From assembly GCA_001443365.1 (NCBI GenBank), contig LDXL01000008.1, forward strand, positions 62,001 to 126,000: a stretch of 64,000 nt of DNA. Reading direction: 5' to 3'. Every line of letters begins with the position of its first letter. The first letter of the stretch is position 1. The notes below the pieces were generated by a model, which did no database searches, was not told the DNA's origin, and worked only from the letters and a program-made list of their open reading frames with translations. This document shows positions 34,521-43,560 of the stretch, piece after piece. The stretch comes from Thaumarchaeota archaeon CSP1-1. Its GTDB lineage: Archaea > Thermoproteota > Nitrososphaeria > Nitrososphaerales > Nitrosopumilaceae. The translations under genes and the position numbers were made by a program.

Positions 34521-35093
34521 TTATTCATTCAATTGTTTTGTAGTAGCAAGAATTCTTTGAATTAAGGTTATTCCAGCTATTACAATCACTATCACTATTG
34601 CGTATTCCATGAATCCAATCATGCCAATTATAGCTATTACTAGCAATCTTTCTGCACGTTCTCCAATACCAATCCCTTGAAGTTTTATTCCAAGTGATTC
34701 TGCTCGTGCCCTAGCATAACTAACCAACAAAGATAATGTGATTGCTAACAACACTAAATATGGCTCTGCAAATCCACCGATTAAAATTCCAAGAAATATT
34801 AAAACTTCAGCAATTTTATCAAATATAGAATCAAGAAATGCACCTTTCTTTGATGTCTTATTAGTAACTCTAGCAACTTGGCCATCCACAATATCAAAAA
34901 ATCCTGATACTAGTAAAAGAGCGCCGCCAATGATTAGCGCAAACTCAATATTCAAGCCGTATGCAATTGCTGAAGCAAACGCAAATGCAATTCCTACTCC
35001 TGTCCAAAAATTAGGAGAAAGACCGGTTGCTGCAAATCCGCTTCCAATCTTTTCTAAATACGGTTGTAACGAATGCCTAAGGTTGTTTAACAC
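34521..35093 (-). CDS. CDP-alcohol phosphatidyltransferase, probably archaetidylinositol-phosphate synthase-like
   Basis: 190 residues with about six membrane helices. The family signature D-G-x2-A-R-x8-G-x3-D-x3-D is complete (DGQVARV... then GAFLDSIFD). It transfers a phosphorylated alcohol to CDP-archaeol in membrane lipid synthesis. The start MLNNLRHSLQPYLEKIG and length resemble archaeal enzymes using inositol phosphate, but the alcohol is not certain. Start at ATG 35093, just before a TATATATA-rich region. Confidence 0.87.
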   Translation of the reverse strand: MLNNLRHSLQPYLEKIGSGFAATGLSPNFWTGVGIAFAFASAIAYGLNIEFALIIGGALLLVSGFFDIVDGQVARVTNKTSKKGAFLDSIFDKIAEVLIFLGILIGGFAEPYLVLLAITLSLLVSYARARAESLGIKLQGIGIGERAERLLVIAIIGMIGFMEYAIVIVIVIAGITLIQRILATTKQLNE

Positions 35094-35226
35094 GTGATTC
35101 CCCTAAATTTTCATATATATAAAAAAATTCATGACCAAAAGTTTTCAATCTAGTATTTAGGCATGGTTCCTTGTCGATTTTTTTTGAACACACAACATCC
35201 TTTATTCATATATACAAAAAATCAAC

Positions 35227-35391
35227 ATGGTCATAACTACACATATGATTCATAAAATGACTCTCAAATCTCAACAAGAATCAAATAATGATAAAGTGCC
35301 TAACAATCCAGACTCGGCAATACTTGAATCATTCCTGAAAAATTCAGACGACTTTCAGAGTAATCAAAAAGTTATTTCTTCACATTCATAG
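35227..35391 (+). CDS. Possible small protein (54 aa)
   Basis: Short plus-strand frame after an AT-rich CATATATAC element. Alternative starts exist at 35245 and 35257; the last begins MTLKSQQESNND and better fits the distance from the TATA-like element (about 45 nt, so leadered) while 35245 would be nearly leaderless. Hydrophilic, Asn/Ser/Gln-rich, no motif. The end overlaps the agmatinase gene by 20 nt, tail to tail. Weak call. Confidence 0.35.
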   Translation: MVITTHMIHKMTLKSQQESNNDKVPNNPDSAILESFLKNSDDFQSNQKVISSHS

Positions 35392-36241
35392 CTATAATTG
35401 CTGACATTAACCTTGCAGCCATTGATGAGGTTGCACCGTTATCAAATGTTGGACTCAATTCTACAATATCTGCACCCGTAATCTTTTGATCTTTAAGAGA
35501 AGAAATCATTTCATATAACTCTCTAGAAGTTATCCCTACTGCCTCAGGATTACCAACACCTGGAGCAAATGCAGGATCTAATACATCTAGATCAATGCTA
35601 ACATACAACTTGTCAAATACTGAGACTGCGTCTTTTACTAACTTTGGACCATTGCCATGTCGAATATCCCAATCAGAGATGGTCTTTACTTTGTGCTCTT
35701 CTTTAAATGCTAATTCTTCTTTAACATATGACCTTGCACCAACATGGATTATTCTATCAGAGCCTTGTTTTTCGATTATTCTTCGCAAATATGCAGCATG
35801 ACTAAGTTTAGTATCAGCGTATTCATCGCGAAGATCATAATGTGCATCAAAAACAATGTAACCTGTTTCTTTTGGAAAACTGGTGTAAGTTCCTAGAGTG
35901 ATTAGATGTTCTCCACCTAAAATGATGATTTGTTTTTCTTTTTTGAGTAGCTCTGATGTGATTTTGGATACCATATCAAGCATTTCTTTTGCAACTACAG
36001 TATGTTTTGTGTTCCCTAAATCTTCAATGTTAACTGATTCTAAATCAACTGAAAACTGCGGCATGAAGATTTCTATGTTGTTAAATGCTTCTCGTATTGC
36101 GTCAGGCCCGAATCTTGTCCCAGGTCGATAAGAGTGGGTAGAATCAAAAGGCACTCCATACATAATAGTTGATGGTTCTCCCTCCTCACTTGGGCTTGTA
36201 ATTAAGGGATTTCCATTCATGTACAAGTCAAGAAAGCTCAT
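35372..36241 (-). CDS. Agmatinase/arginase family ureohydrolase
   Basis: 289 residues. Manganese-binding motifs: GGEHLITLG, FDAHYDLRDEY (DAHxD), and SIDLDVLDPAFAPGVGNPE (DxD). These are the complete binuclear metal set of the ureohydrolase superfamily. Agmatinase is the most likely activity (agmatine to putrescine and urea), as in archaeal polyamine synthesis, and would feed the deoxyhypusine pathway through spermidine. Guanidine-type substrates remain possible. Confidence 0.9.
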   Translation of the reverse strand: MSFLDLYMNGNPLITSPSEEGEPSTIMYGVPFDSTHSYRPGTRFGPDAIREAFNNIEIFMPQFSVDLESVNIEDLGNTKHTVVAKEMLDMVSKITSELLKKEKQIIILGGEHLITLGTYTSFPKETGYIVFDAHYDLRDEYADTKLSHAAYLRRIIEKQGSDRIIHVGARSYVKEELAFKEEHKVKTISDWDIRHGNGPKLVKDAVSVFDKLYVSIDLDVLDPAFAPGVGNPEAVGITSRELYEMISSLKDQKITGADIVELSPTFDNGATSSMAARLMSAIIAMNVKK

Positions 36242-36296
36242 CTATCAACACAAGATAATAGAAAATCCACCCTATAATAAATTCAAAGCGATTGCA

Positions 36297-36770
36297 TTAT
36301 TGAAGAACTTCTGATAGTCCTTCTTCTCCATCCCATGGTTCTTTTGCCGTGTTTTCAACCATTTTTTTTATCCACCTTGCATTGACTCCTTCAACTTGGC
36401 GGATCATTGCATTAACTGGAAAAGGTTTTTGCAATAATTCAATTTTTTGGCCTATTTTTCGTACTCCTTTCATCATGTCTTTAACATACCCTGTAACAAA
36501 TAGAATTCTTTGTTTTGGATTCATTTCTATAATTTCTTTTGCGACATCTGTGCCCTGCATTCTTGGCATTTTATGATCTAGAATTACTAGATCATATAGT
36601 GAAGTTTTTTTCTTGTCATCTCCACGAATTTTAAAATCATCAGAGTATTGGTAGAGGCATTTTAATCCATTTTCAGTAATTATTACTGTGTGACCTCGTT
36701 TTTCCAATGATTTTTTGTATAGTAAAGCAATAGATGGGCTATCCTCTGCTACAAGTATTTTCAATCCCAT
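36297..36770 (-). CDS. Response regulator receiver protein, long-loop type
   Basis: 157 residues, receiver only. ED at 9-10, Asp65 in VILDHKMP, Lys in LQKPFP. The loop before beta3 is enlarged (about 44-58, SDDFKIRGDDKKK) as in the regulator at 19744, and the C-terminal part ends with an acidic tail. Closest relative in the window is 19744. It sits 56 nt upstream of the agmatinase stop on the same strand; no kinase nearby. Confidence 0.88.
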   Translation of the reverse strand: MGLKILVAEDSPSIALLYKKSLEKRGHTVIITENGLKCLYQYSDDFKIRGDDKKKTSLYDLVILDHKMPRMQGTDVAKEIIEMNPKQRILFVTGYVKDMMKGVRKIGQKIELLQKPFPVNAMIRQVEGVNARWIKKMVENTAKEPWDGEEGLSEVLQ

Positions 36771-36849
36771 AGGTTTTCTAAATTAAATTTAGTCCTAGAT
36801 GATTTCTGCCTTAGTCTGTTTGAATTGAACGCACCTAAAGTGAACGATG

Positions 36850-38700
36850 CTAAACCATTATTTGTGGTCTAGAAGTTATGTGACGATTTGAATTAAGGCC
36901 TGAAAATGGTTTATCTTTAATTTGTTCGCGTATCCTATTTACAAAGTCATCAAATACAATTTGTTTGACTTCCCCAGTTTCTCTATCTCTGACATTAAGA
37001 TCTTTGGCATTAACTTCTTTTTCTCCAATTACCAAAATATATCGTATCCATTCAGTTTCTGCTTCTCTAATTCTTTTTCCAATGCTTTCATTTCTATCAT
37101 CAATGTCTACTCTTATTTTAGATTCTGTAAGTTTATCAGCTAAATTTTCACAAAATGGTAAAAATTCTGGATTTATTGGAATTAGTCTTACTTGAGTTGG
37201 AGACAGCCAGAATGGAAGATGAGATTTTCTGCCTTCTTTGGTATCCTTTGCAGCCTTTTCAAGAAGTGCATAAATTATTCGTTCGACTGCACCGCTAGGA
37301 GAATTATGTAAAATGATTGGATGATGTGGTTTGTTTTGTTCATCAAAAAATTCTATATTGTATCTTTTTCCATTTTCTACATCTATTTGATCAGTAGACA
37401 AAGCTGATGCCTTGCCTAGATTATCAATAAAGTTGAATTCCCATTTTAATACAAAATAAAAGAATTTTTCCTTCCACATTTCTATCAAAACTGGTTTGTT
37501 AAGTTTTTTGACAGTTTCTTGAATAATCTGTTTGTTTTGATTGTAAAATTCCTCTGTAAATCGTATTGCCATCTCATAATCAGAATCAACTAATCCTAAA
37601 CCGTGAAGTACTTCACGTGATAATTCAAATCGTTTTTTAAATTCATCAATTGCTTGGTTCATGTCTTTACAGAAGGCATGACAGTCAGGCATTGTAAATG
37701 CACGCAGTCTTCTAAGACCAACAAGTTCTCCTGATTGTTCACGTCGGAAGCTGTATCTTGTCATTTCATAAAGTCTTAGTGGCAAACTTCTATAAGATAA
37801 TTGAAAATCTGCTGCCATCAAAAACTGCCCAAAACAAGCAGCAAATCTCAAGATTAGTTGTTTACCTTCAGAATTAATGTTGTATTGTCTAGCAGGAAAA
37901 CGATTAAAGTAACTCTCAAGGCTGGGATGATGTGAGTCATACATTATAGGAGTCTCAACTTCAAATCCACCATAGTTTAGAACTTTTTCTGATACGTATC
38001 GTTCTATTAGAGATTTAATCAGTCTTCCATTAGGATAAAATCGCATATTACCAGAATCAGATGCAGGTTCATAATCAGCAATTGCCATCTTCTTCATTAG
38101 CTTAACATGTGGGGGAGGTTCATCAACAGATCTTTTCTTCGCTGCTTCATATTTTGTTAGAATCTCCAGTTGAGGGTATGGCGAAAAATTAAATTTTTCA
38201 ACTTCTTGCATTGTTCCATCTGGACTCATAATATACCAGTATGACTTAATCTTGGATTCAGACTTGATTGCTTCAGAAGTGTCGTCTTTTCCTTCCTCCT
38301 TAGTAATTACTTTGGAATTTTCAGCTAGTGGATGTCCTTTTACATCTAATTTGTAAGATTTTGTCCATCCAAATGGTGCTCTTGAAACATCTAGATCAAT
38401 AGCAAGGGATTCCATTTCTTTTAGAACGGACAATGCTGAAGTTGGTGATGCAAGTTTTGAGCTGAGATGCGCATAAGGATACAACAATAATTTTTTACAT
38501 CCAACCTTCGCCATAGAATCTTTAATTTCTGTAATAGCTTTTTTTGCAACGGTCTTATCATCGCCTTCTTCTACAGCAATAAAGGTCACAACGACTTCAT
38601 CAAGATGTTTTGTTTCTGGCGTAATTTCTTCGGCTGATTTGATCTCTTTTTTCGTAGGAGTGAATTCTATACTGTTACAATGTAATTGGAGTATACGCAC
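36850..38700 (-). CDS. thrS: Threonyl-tRNA synthetase, archaeal type
   Basis: 616 residues. The N-terminal ~140 residues (MRILQLHCNSIEF...; LLLYPYAHLSS) are the archaeal D-aminoacyl-tRNA-deacylase-like editing domain in place of the bacterial TGS/N2. Then class II core: GGFEVETPIMYD, FRREQSGELVGLRRLRAF (motif 2), HHPIILHNSPSGAVERIIYALLE (motif 3), and the anticodon domain (PFWLSPTQVRLIPI). It charges tRNAThr and edits Ser. Start ATG 38700 gives the conserved editing-domain beginning. Confidence 0.96.
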   Translation of the reverse strand: MRILQLHCNSIEFTPTKKEIKSAEEITPETKHLDEVVVTFIAVEEGDDKTVAKKAITEIKDSMAKVGCKKLLLYPYAHLSSKLASPTSALSVLKEMESLAIDLDVSRAPFGWTKSYKLDVKGHPLAENSKVITKEEGKDDTSEAIKSESKIKSYWYIMSPDGTMQEVEKFNFSPYPQLEILTKYEAAKKRSVDEPPPHVKLMKKMAIADYEPASDSGNMRFYPNGRLIKSLIERYVSEKVLNYGGFEVETPIMYDSHHPSLESYFNRFPARQYNINSEGKQLILRFAACFGQFLMAADFQLSYRSLPLRLYEMTRYSFRREQSGELVGLRRLRAFTMPDCHAFCKDMNQAIDEFKKRFELSREVLHGLGLVDSDYEMAIRFTEEFYNQNKQIIQETVKKLNKPVLIEMWKEKFFYFVLKWEFNFIDNLGKASALSTDQIDVENGKRYNIEFFDEQNKPHHPIILHNSPSGAVERIIYALLEKAAKDTKEGRKSHLPFWLSPTQVRLIPINPEFLPFCENLADKLTESKIRVDIDDRNESIGKRIREAETEWIRYILVIGEKEVNAKDLNVRDRETGEVKQIVFDDFVNRIREQIKDKPFSGLNSNRHITSRPQIMV

Positions 38701-38805
38701 AGTTTGACACTCATAGGTTATTGAAATAAAGGTATCTAATACTTTAAAATTAAAAAATTATCAAATCAAGTGAATTTTAGAGTTATTTACTGGTTTTTTA
38801 ATAAT

Positions 38806-39198
38806 TTATTTTACTATTGTTGGAGTAGCTAAGGCAATTTTATTTACTGTATCTATAAAGGGCTCGAGATCGTATGGTTTTGTAAAAATTGCGTCGGCTT
38901 GTTCTTTTTCAAACGTATAATTAGTAAAACCAGTCACTACTACTATTTTTGCATTTGGATAATCCTGCTTAATTTTTTCAAGAGCATACGCTCCATCATA
39001 ATTAGGCATATTCATATCCAAAATAACAATATCAGGTGTCAGTGTTTTATACAATTGATATGCTTGCTCTCCATCAAAACCTTTACCGATTACATTTATT
39101 CCAGATATTTCAAGTGCTTGACAAATTGAATCTGATGAATCTTCGTCATCATCTATAACAATGGCTTTGATTCTTTCTTTGTTAACCTGTAAAGTCAT
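38806..39198 (-). CDS. Response regulator receiver protein
   Basis: 130 residues, receiver only. DDDE at 16-19, Asp61 in ILDMNMP, beta5 Lys in TKPYD. The segments GKGFDGEQAYQLY and MPNYDGAYALEKI are nearly shared with the regulators at 46636 and 2373, defining a local subfamily. No DNA-binding output and no neighbouring kinase; probably acts through protein interaction. Confidence 0.89.
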   Translation of the reverse strand: MTLQVNKERIKAIVIDDDEDSSDSICQALEISGINVIGKGFDGEQAYQLYKTLTPDIVILDMNMPNYDGAYALEKIKQDYPNAKIVVVTGFTNYTFEKEQADAIFTKPYDLEPFIDTVNKIALATPTIVK

Positions 39199-39258
39199 TG
39201 TATATTATAGACAAAAAGAGAATAAAGTCGCTTGTTTGTAAAAGAAAATAAACAGGGT

Positions 39259-39600
39259 TTAGCTAGATTTCTGATACGATTCAAGAGATATAATAGAACG
39301 TAAAATTATTCCAGATATTCCTAGGTTTAAGATAAGAAACTCTTTTATCTTTTCAAGAGGATTTAATCCAATATAGCCTTCCTCATATGTCATTTCAATT
39401 GTACCTTTGTCAGTTTCCACAAATGAAGTAATCAATGAAAAAGGTCCAAGTTTTTTATCTGTTTTTTCGAGATAAAGTCGAAGCTCTACTTTTTTTATCT
39501 TAAATCCATGTTCAGAGTAATTTCCTTGAGAAAGCAGTATTACTGAGTTATCAGGTAAACGATTGACTCGCAGAGGATTAGAAACATCGATAATTTTCAT
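39259..39600 (-). CDS. Hypothetical protein (113 aa)
   Basis: From ATG 39600 (MKIIDVSNPLRVN). A longer frame back to 39684 exists but would overlap the divergent deoxyhypusine synthase-like gene, so the shorter form is preferred. The N-terminal part alternates strands (NSVILLSQGNYSEHG; KKVELRLYLEKTDKKLGPFSL); the C-terminal region contains an amphipathic or hydrophobic segment (KEFLILNLGISGIIL). No family recognised. Confidence 0.6.
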   Translation of the reverse strand: MKIIDVSNPLRVNRLPDNSVILLSQGNYSEHGFKIKKVELRLYLEKTDKKLGPFSLITSFVETDKGTIEMTYEEGYIGLNPLEKIKEFLILNLGISGIILRSIISLESYQKSS

Positions 39601-39665
39601 TTTACTGCCTATGCTTGATTCATGTGCCTCATAAGAACATAATTTTAATTCGCAAGTATTAATTA

Positions 39666-40787
39666 GTGTTAGAAATTTTTTCATTTGTGGATCATCATCA
39701 TTTTCATGGCAAAGACATTCCGCACATTAAACTAGATCCTAAAATGAAAATAGAAGAACTAGTGGAGATCTATGCTCGAAGTGGGTTTAATGGAAGGCAA
39801 CTTGGAGAAGCTGCAAAACTTTATACTAAAATGATTAAAGAGAACGCAGTAATCTGCCTTACAGTTTCAGGGGCATTGACACCAGTTGGTTTTGGGGGGA
39901 TAATCAAGACTCTAATTGAAAAAGGATTTGTGGATTGGATAGTTACAACTGGTGCAAACGTATACCATGAAGATCATTTTGCTTGGGGTTTTCCTGTAAA
40001 ACAAGGTCATTATGAAGTTGATGATATGAAACTTTATGAAAAGGAAATTGTTAGAATTCGAGATGTTTTTATCAAGTTCTATGAAACGCTTGAGGCGGAA
40101 GATAAAGTAGTGCAGAAAATGTTTAAAGAAAATCTTACTGACAAACCGTTTACTAGTGCAGAATTTTGTAACCTTATGGGAAAGATTAGCAAGAAAAATG
40201 CAAAATATCCTAAAAGAAGTTTCATTACAACTGCATATGACTATGACGTACCAGTTTATGTTCCTGCATTACTTGATTCGTCACTTGCTATGAATTTGGC
40301 TGTACACAGATTTAGAGATAAATTATACAACTTGGATTTTGTCAGGGAGATAATTGAGCAAGCAGCAATTGTTTATCATTCTAAAAAATCAGGGATTCTT
40401 GAATTAGGAGGCGGTGTTCCTAAAAATTCTGCACAGCAAACTGGACCTCTTTTAGATCAAATATTAAAAAGAAATGATGGAGGACAGGATTACATTATTC
40501 AAATTACCGATGCACGCCCCGATACAGGTGGACTCTCAGGAGCAACTCTTCAAGAAGGAAAAAGTTGGGGCAAAGTGCAAGATGCTTACCATGATATGAT
40601 AACTGTATACGCAGATTCTACTATTGCTTTTCCTATTCTTGCATTATATGCACTAAGTAACCAAAAACCAAGAAAACCAAAGAGGCTTTACAAAAAACTA
40701 GGTCAATATTATAACAATCTTAGAGATGAGTTTTTGAGTGAATCACCATCTAAAGTTGATAGTGTAAAACATAGAAAAAGAAATTAG
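39666..40787 (+). CDS. dys: Deoxyhypusine synthase family protein
   Basis: 373 residues. Family motifs include CLTVSGALTPVGFGG, DWIVTTGANVYHED, GILELGGGVPKN and EGKSWGKVQDAYH with the Lys that carries the aminobutyl intermediate. It uses spermidine and NAD to modify the lysine of aIF5A. GTG at 39666 is the first start; a second GTG 21 nt on (VDHHHFHGKD) is possible. Note that the family also contains homospermidine-type enzymes, so the activity is inferred. Confidence 0.88.
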   Translation: MLEIFSFVDHHHFHGKDIPHIKLDPKMKIEELVEIYARSGFNGRQLGEAAKLYTKMIKENAVICLTVSGALTPVGFGGIIKTLIEKGFVDWIVTTGANVYHEDHFAWGFPVKQGHYEVDDMKLYEKEIVRIRDVFIKFYETLEAEDKVVQKMFKENLTDKPFTSAEFCNLMGKISKKNAKYPKRSFITTAYDYDVPVYVPALLDSSLAMNLAVHRFRDKLYNLDFVREIIEQAAIVYHSKKSGILELGGGVPKNSAQQTGPLLDQILKRNDGGQDYIIQITDARPDTGGLSGATLQEGKSWGKVQDAYHDMITVYADSTIAFPILALYALSNQKPRKPKRLYKKLGQYYNNLRDEFLSESPSKVDSVKHRKRN

Positions 40788-40996
40788 AACTTGTCAAATC
40801 TTGCACGTTCAAGATCACGATCATCTTTTGATGCTTTTTTCCATTCTTTATAGTGTTCTTTACAAAGAACGGTTTTTTTCCCACTTGATGAAACCTGCAA
40901 ACCCGCATTTTCTACCTTAGTGGCATTTAGTGAACGTGCCCCATCATTATTACAATCACCTACATTACACTTTGCTCCTTTTGCAATAACTCCCAT
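40784..40996 (-). CDS. Small Cys/His protein
   Basis: 70 residues. KCNVGDCNNDG (residues 10-16) and VLCKEHYKEWKK near 44-47 give a C-x5-C..C-x2-H set, likely one zinc. The end is strongly charged. It converges on the deoxyhypusine synthase-like gene with a 4-nt overlap. The VLCKEHY end resembles FCDKHY of the small protein at 23176, suggesting a shared minimal zinc fold. Function unknown. Confidence 0.7.
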   Translation of the reverse strand: MGVIAKGAKCNVGDCNNDGARSLNATKVENAGLQVSSSGKKTVLCKEHYKEWKKASKDDRDLERARFDKF

Positions 40997-41306
40997 AATT
41001 TCTCATAGGAATGATATTATATATAGTTGAAATGTTAGCGGTGTAAGAATTTTAATTAAAGTTACTAACCTGTTTGAATAAATCAATTATTATTATGAAG
41101 ATTTTTTGATGTTTTAACACTTAGAATACAACCGACCACAAAATCAAGTAAATTCACGGAAAAATTGAATTGAGAAGAACTTTTCCCATATATGGAAAAA
41201 ATTTATGTTTATGATTATACAGAAATATTTGTAGAGTGCGTGGAAGAAAAATAAATTATGGAATAGCCTCCACCTTTATAAGTAGGATAAATTTTCAAAT
41301 TTTTCT
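40997..41306. other. Intergenic region upstream of S25e
   Basis: No coding frame recognised in about 310 bases between divergent genes. It holds the S25e TATA box and, at 41181-41199, a near-palindrome (TTTTCC...GGAAAA around CATATATG), which may be an operator or chance in AT-rich DNA. Confidence 0.4.
41275..41282 (+). promoter_or_regulatory. TATA element of S25e
   Basis: TTTATAAG centred 28 nt before the ATG at 41307, fitting a leaderless transcript; no Shine-Dalgarno site is present. Confidence 0.6.
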
Positions 41307-41639
41307 ATGGGTGGAGCAAAAAAGAAATCACCAGCTCAACAGGAAAAATCTCAGACTGATGATTCTTCAAAGAAATCAGATATAAAAAAGAAAGGAAAAA
41401 AGAAAGAAAAATCAGCAGAGGGTTCTTCAAAAGCTGAGATCACAGTAATTGTAAATGAAGAACAAGCTATGAAATATATCAAAAGTGCAAAGGTAATTAC
41501 AATTCAAGACCTTGCAAGACAGACTGGAGTTAAGATTTCTGCTGCAAATGCATTTTTGAAAAAATTAGCAAAAGAAGGCATTGTCAAAAGAGTTGGCGGT
41601 TACAGTGGCCACCATATTTATCAACCAATGTCTGTATAA
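41307..41639 (+). CDS. rps25e: 30S ribosomal protein S25e
   Basis: 110 residues. A Lys/Ser-rich tail (1-40, rich in KKK runs) precedes the winged-helix S25e core (KYIKSAKVITIQDLARQTGVKISAANAFLK). S25e occurs in eukaryotes and TACK archaea and binds the small-subunit head. Leaderless promoter. The last 19 bases overlap the convergent cyclophilin-like gene. Confidence 0.92.
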   Translation: MGGAKKKSPAQQEKSQTDDSSKKSDIKKKGKKKEKSAEGSSKAEITVIVNEEQAMKYIKSAKVITIQDLARQTGVKISAANAFLKKLAKEGIVKRVGGYSGHHIYQPMSV

Positions 41640-42007
41640 AGTAAAATCACATCACCTGGTTTTATGTTCTGTAAAACGGTGCTATCTGAAGTAATTTTTC
41701 CAATTGGAGTCATGGTTTTCGTTGAAAATGTATTTTCAAAAAAAAAGCAAATACTTCCATTTGCGGGTAAAAAAGCAATATCACCTTTTTTGAATTCTTT
41801 TCTTGGTCTATCAATACCTGATTCGATTGAAGTTTCAAAATAAGCTATACTGTTACCTAGTAAATGCGCATTTCCTTCTAATGGTAAGCATCTCGAGATA
41901 ATCCCCACTGTCCTTGGAGAAAGATGTCGCTTTAGTTCACAGTTTAGTTTTGCCTTTCCTCGTAACTCTAGAATAAGTTTGATTTTCGATACAGAGTCTT
42001 GTTCCAT
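41621..42007 (-). CDS. Cyclophilin-like fold protein
   Basis: 128 residues. The pattern of a hydrophobic strand core, NSIAYFETSI, FKKGDIAFLPANGSICFFF, and TPIGKI resembles the small archaeal/bacterial cyclophilin-like proteins (TM1367-type). These lack the Arg of true peptidyl-prolyl isomerases, so a binding role is likelier than catalysis. Overlaps rps25e by 19 nt, tail to tail. Confidence 0.65.
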   Translation of the reverse strand: MEQDSVSKIKLILELRGKAKLNCELKRHLSPRTVGIISRCLPLEGNAHLLGNSIAYFETSIESGIDRPRKEFKKGDIAFLPANGSICFFFENTFSTKTMTPIGKITSDSTVLQNIKPGDVILLYTDIG

Positions 42008-42129
42008 TTATCGTAGCGTCTCAGTTCCATAGATAAACACTAGGGTTTAGGACATGTACAAAAAATCCTGATACATCTTGTGTCTTAGTCCGTATTCGAT
42101 TATATTACCGCTTTTTGAAAATTGTATAC

Positions 42130-42633
42130 TTGTCTGAAGTAGCTGAAGAAACAGAAATAATCGAACCAATAGTAGAAGTTGAGGAACCTGTTGAAGAAAA
42201 TGGAGAGGATGGATCAGAATTAGGAAAAAGTGTGGATGATGCCATTACAGCTTATAGAAAAATAAAACAAGGAAAAGAAGAGCTATCCGAAAAAGAGTTA
42301 GCCGCTTTAGATCAAGAATGCAAAGTAATTGAGAATCGAGAAATTATAGAAATAGACCCAGTTCATGAAGCTAAAGAAATTGAGATAACAGGAAAAGGAA
42401 AAATAATGATAGGACCTCCAACATTAACTAGATTTGAAAAGGCTCGAATTATGGGAGCAAGAGCTTTGCAGCTTTCGCTTGGTGCGCCTCCATTTATAGA
42501 AATTCCAAAAACGGCAGGTACATCACTAGATATTGCACTAGAAGAACTTGAACAACGCGCAATTCCAATTATCATTAGAAGAAAATTACCAAACGGAGAT
42601 TTTCAAAATATACCCATTGATTACTTCGATTAA
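42130..42633 (+). CDS. rpoK: DNA-directed RNA polymerase subunit K (Rpo6)
   Basis: About 167 residues from the TTG at 42130, the start that best fits a TATATTA element 25-29 nt upstream; another TTG at 42115 is in frame. An acidic N-terminal extension (about 1-95, Glu-rich) is followed by the RpoK/Rpb6 core: LTRFEKARIMGARALQLSLGAPP, ALEELEQRAIPIIIRRKLPNG. The subunit stabilises the polymerase clamp. The long acidic extension is also reminiscent of eukaryotic Rpb6. Alba follows downstream. Confidence 0.92.
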   Translation: MSEVAEETEIIEPIVEVEEPVEENGEDGSELGKSVDDAITAYRKIKQGKEELSEKELAALDQECKVIENREIIEIDPVHEAKEIEITGKGKIMIGPPTLTRFEKARIMGARALQLSLGAPPFIEIPKTAGTSLDIALEELEQRAIPIIIRRKLPNGDFQNIPIDYFD

Positions 42634-42685
42634 TGGATGATTCGTCGATAATATTTTTAAACTCAAGAATTTTTCCTGTATTGGG

Positions 42686-43012
42686 TTGAGCATGATGGAG
42701 GATTCTGGTCAAAGTAAATTATTGTCATCCATTTCAGCTAATCAAAATGATGAATTACCAATTTTTAATGTTCATAGTGAACCAGTGATGATAGAAGCCA
42801 TAAATGTAATTTCTCTTTTAGGAAAATCAAACAAAGTAATTATTAGAGCAAAGGGGGATTCTATTCCAAATGCAGTGGCAATAGCCAATATAATTACTGA
42901 AAAAATGCTAAAAGGAAATTCAAAAATTCAAAAAATTGTGGTGGATACTGAAATGCCTGCAGGCATTGGAAAAATGCTTTCAACTATTGAGATTGTTTTA
43001 CAAAAAAATTAG
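42686..43012 (+). CDS. albA: DNA/RNA-binding chromatin protein Alba
   Basis: 108 residues. The core VIIRAKGDSIPNAVAIANIITEKML matches Alba (Lys in the RAKG loop binds DNA or RNA and is the usual acetylation site). An extra N-terminal 30 residues is present. Start: TTG at 42686 is about 28 nt after a TTTTTAAA element; ATGs at 42692 and 42695 are alternatives. Confidence 0.93.
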   Translation: MSMMEDSGQSKLLSSISANQNDELPIFNVHSEPVMIEAINVISLLGKSNKVIIRAKGDSIPNAVAIANIITEKMLKGNSKIQKIVVDTEMPAGIGKMLSTIEIVLQKN

Positions 43013-43016
43013 TAAT

Positions 43017-43433
43017 CTAATAGACGCTACCAGGTCCTTTAAGAAGCATAGTTTCGCATTCTTTGCATACAGCCTCATCAATATTTGATTCGAGGTTGTG
43101 ATGAATTTCGCAAATCAGCAAGCTTGACTTTATGTAGTTACATAAACCGATAAATTTTGATAAACTTGCTGGAGTGTACGCTTTATTGGAAGCAAGGTTC
43201 TCACTAATTTCAGAGATCATTTCTGCAACCGATTTTTGAGATAAAAGTTTGGCAATCAATTTTGGATCTCCTCTTGTACCTCTAATGTAATTACTTATAG
43301 CTGCCTGTGTTACTCCCAACATCTTAGAAATTTCATCCTCCCTAATTTTGTGGTCTTCAGCAAGTTTTTTTGCCAAAATTGCTCGCAATGCAGGAATCAA
43401 AGTTTTTGATTCAATTTCTGCTGGCAGTAACAT
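43017..43433 (-). CDS. HTH transcription regulator
   Basis: 138 residues. Helix-turn-helix at about 33-55 (REDEISKMLGVTQAAISNYIRGTRG), then a helical linker and a C-terminal segment with Cys110, Cys117 region (LICEIHHNL) and CKECE, which could hold a metal or Fe-S centre. This layout is known from archaeal predicted regulators of the COG2522 type. Targets unknown. It converges on alba. Confidence 0.82.
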   Translation of the reverse strand: MLLPAEIESKTLIPALRAILAKKLAEDHKIREDEISKMLGVTQAAISNYIRGTRGDPKLIAKLLSQKSVAEMISEISENLASNKAYTPASLSKFIGLCNYIKSSLLICEIHHNLESNIDEAVCKECETMLLKGPGSVY

Positions 43434-43560
43434 GTAGTAAAAATATTTGATAAAATATTTAAAGGTACATACGAAGATTGCGAGCTTTATGTCTACACTT
43501 TTTTTATTTACCTTGACAAAATTAGGTTAACCTATATAATTTCAGATTCAATGTTTAATA

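Noticed and set aside
41181-41199. Near-palindrome TTTTCC...GGAAAA upstream of S25e
   Set aside because: Imperfect and AT-rich; too weak to call an operator, noted under the intergenic entry.
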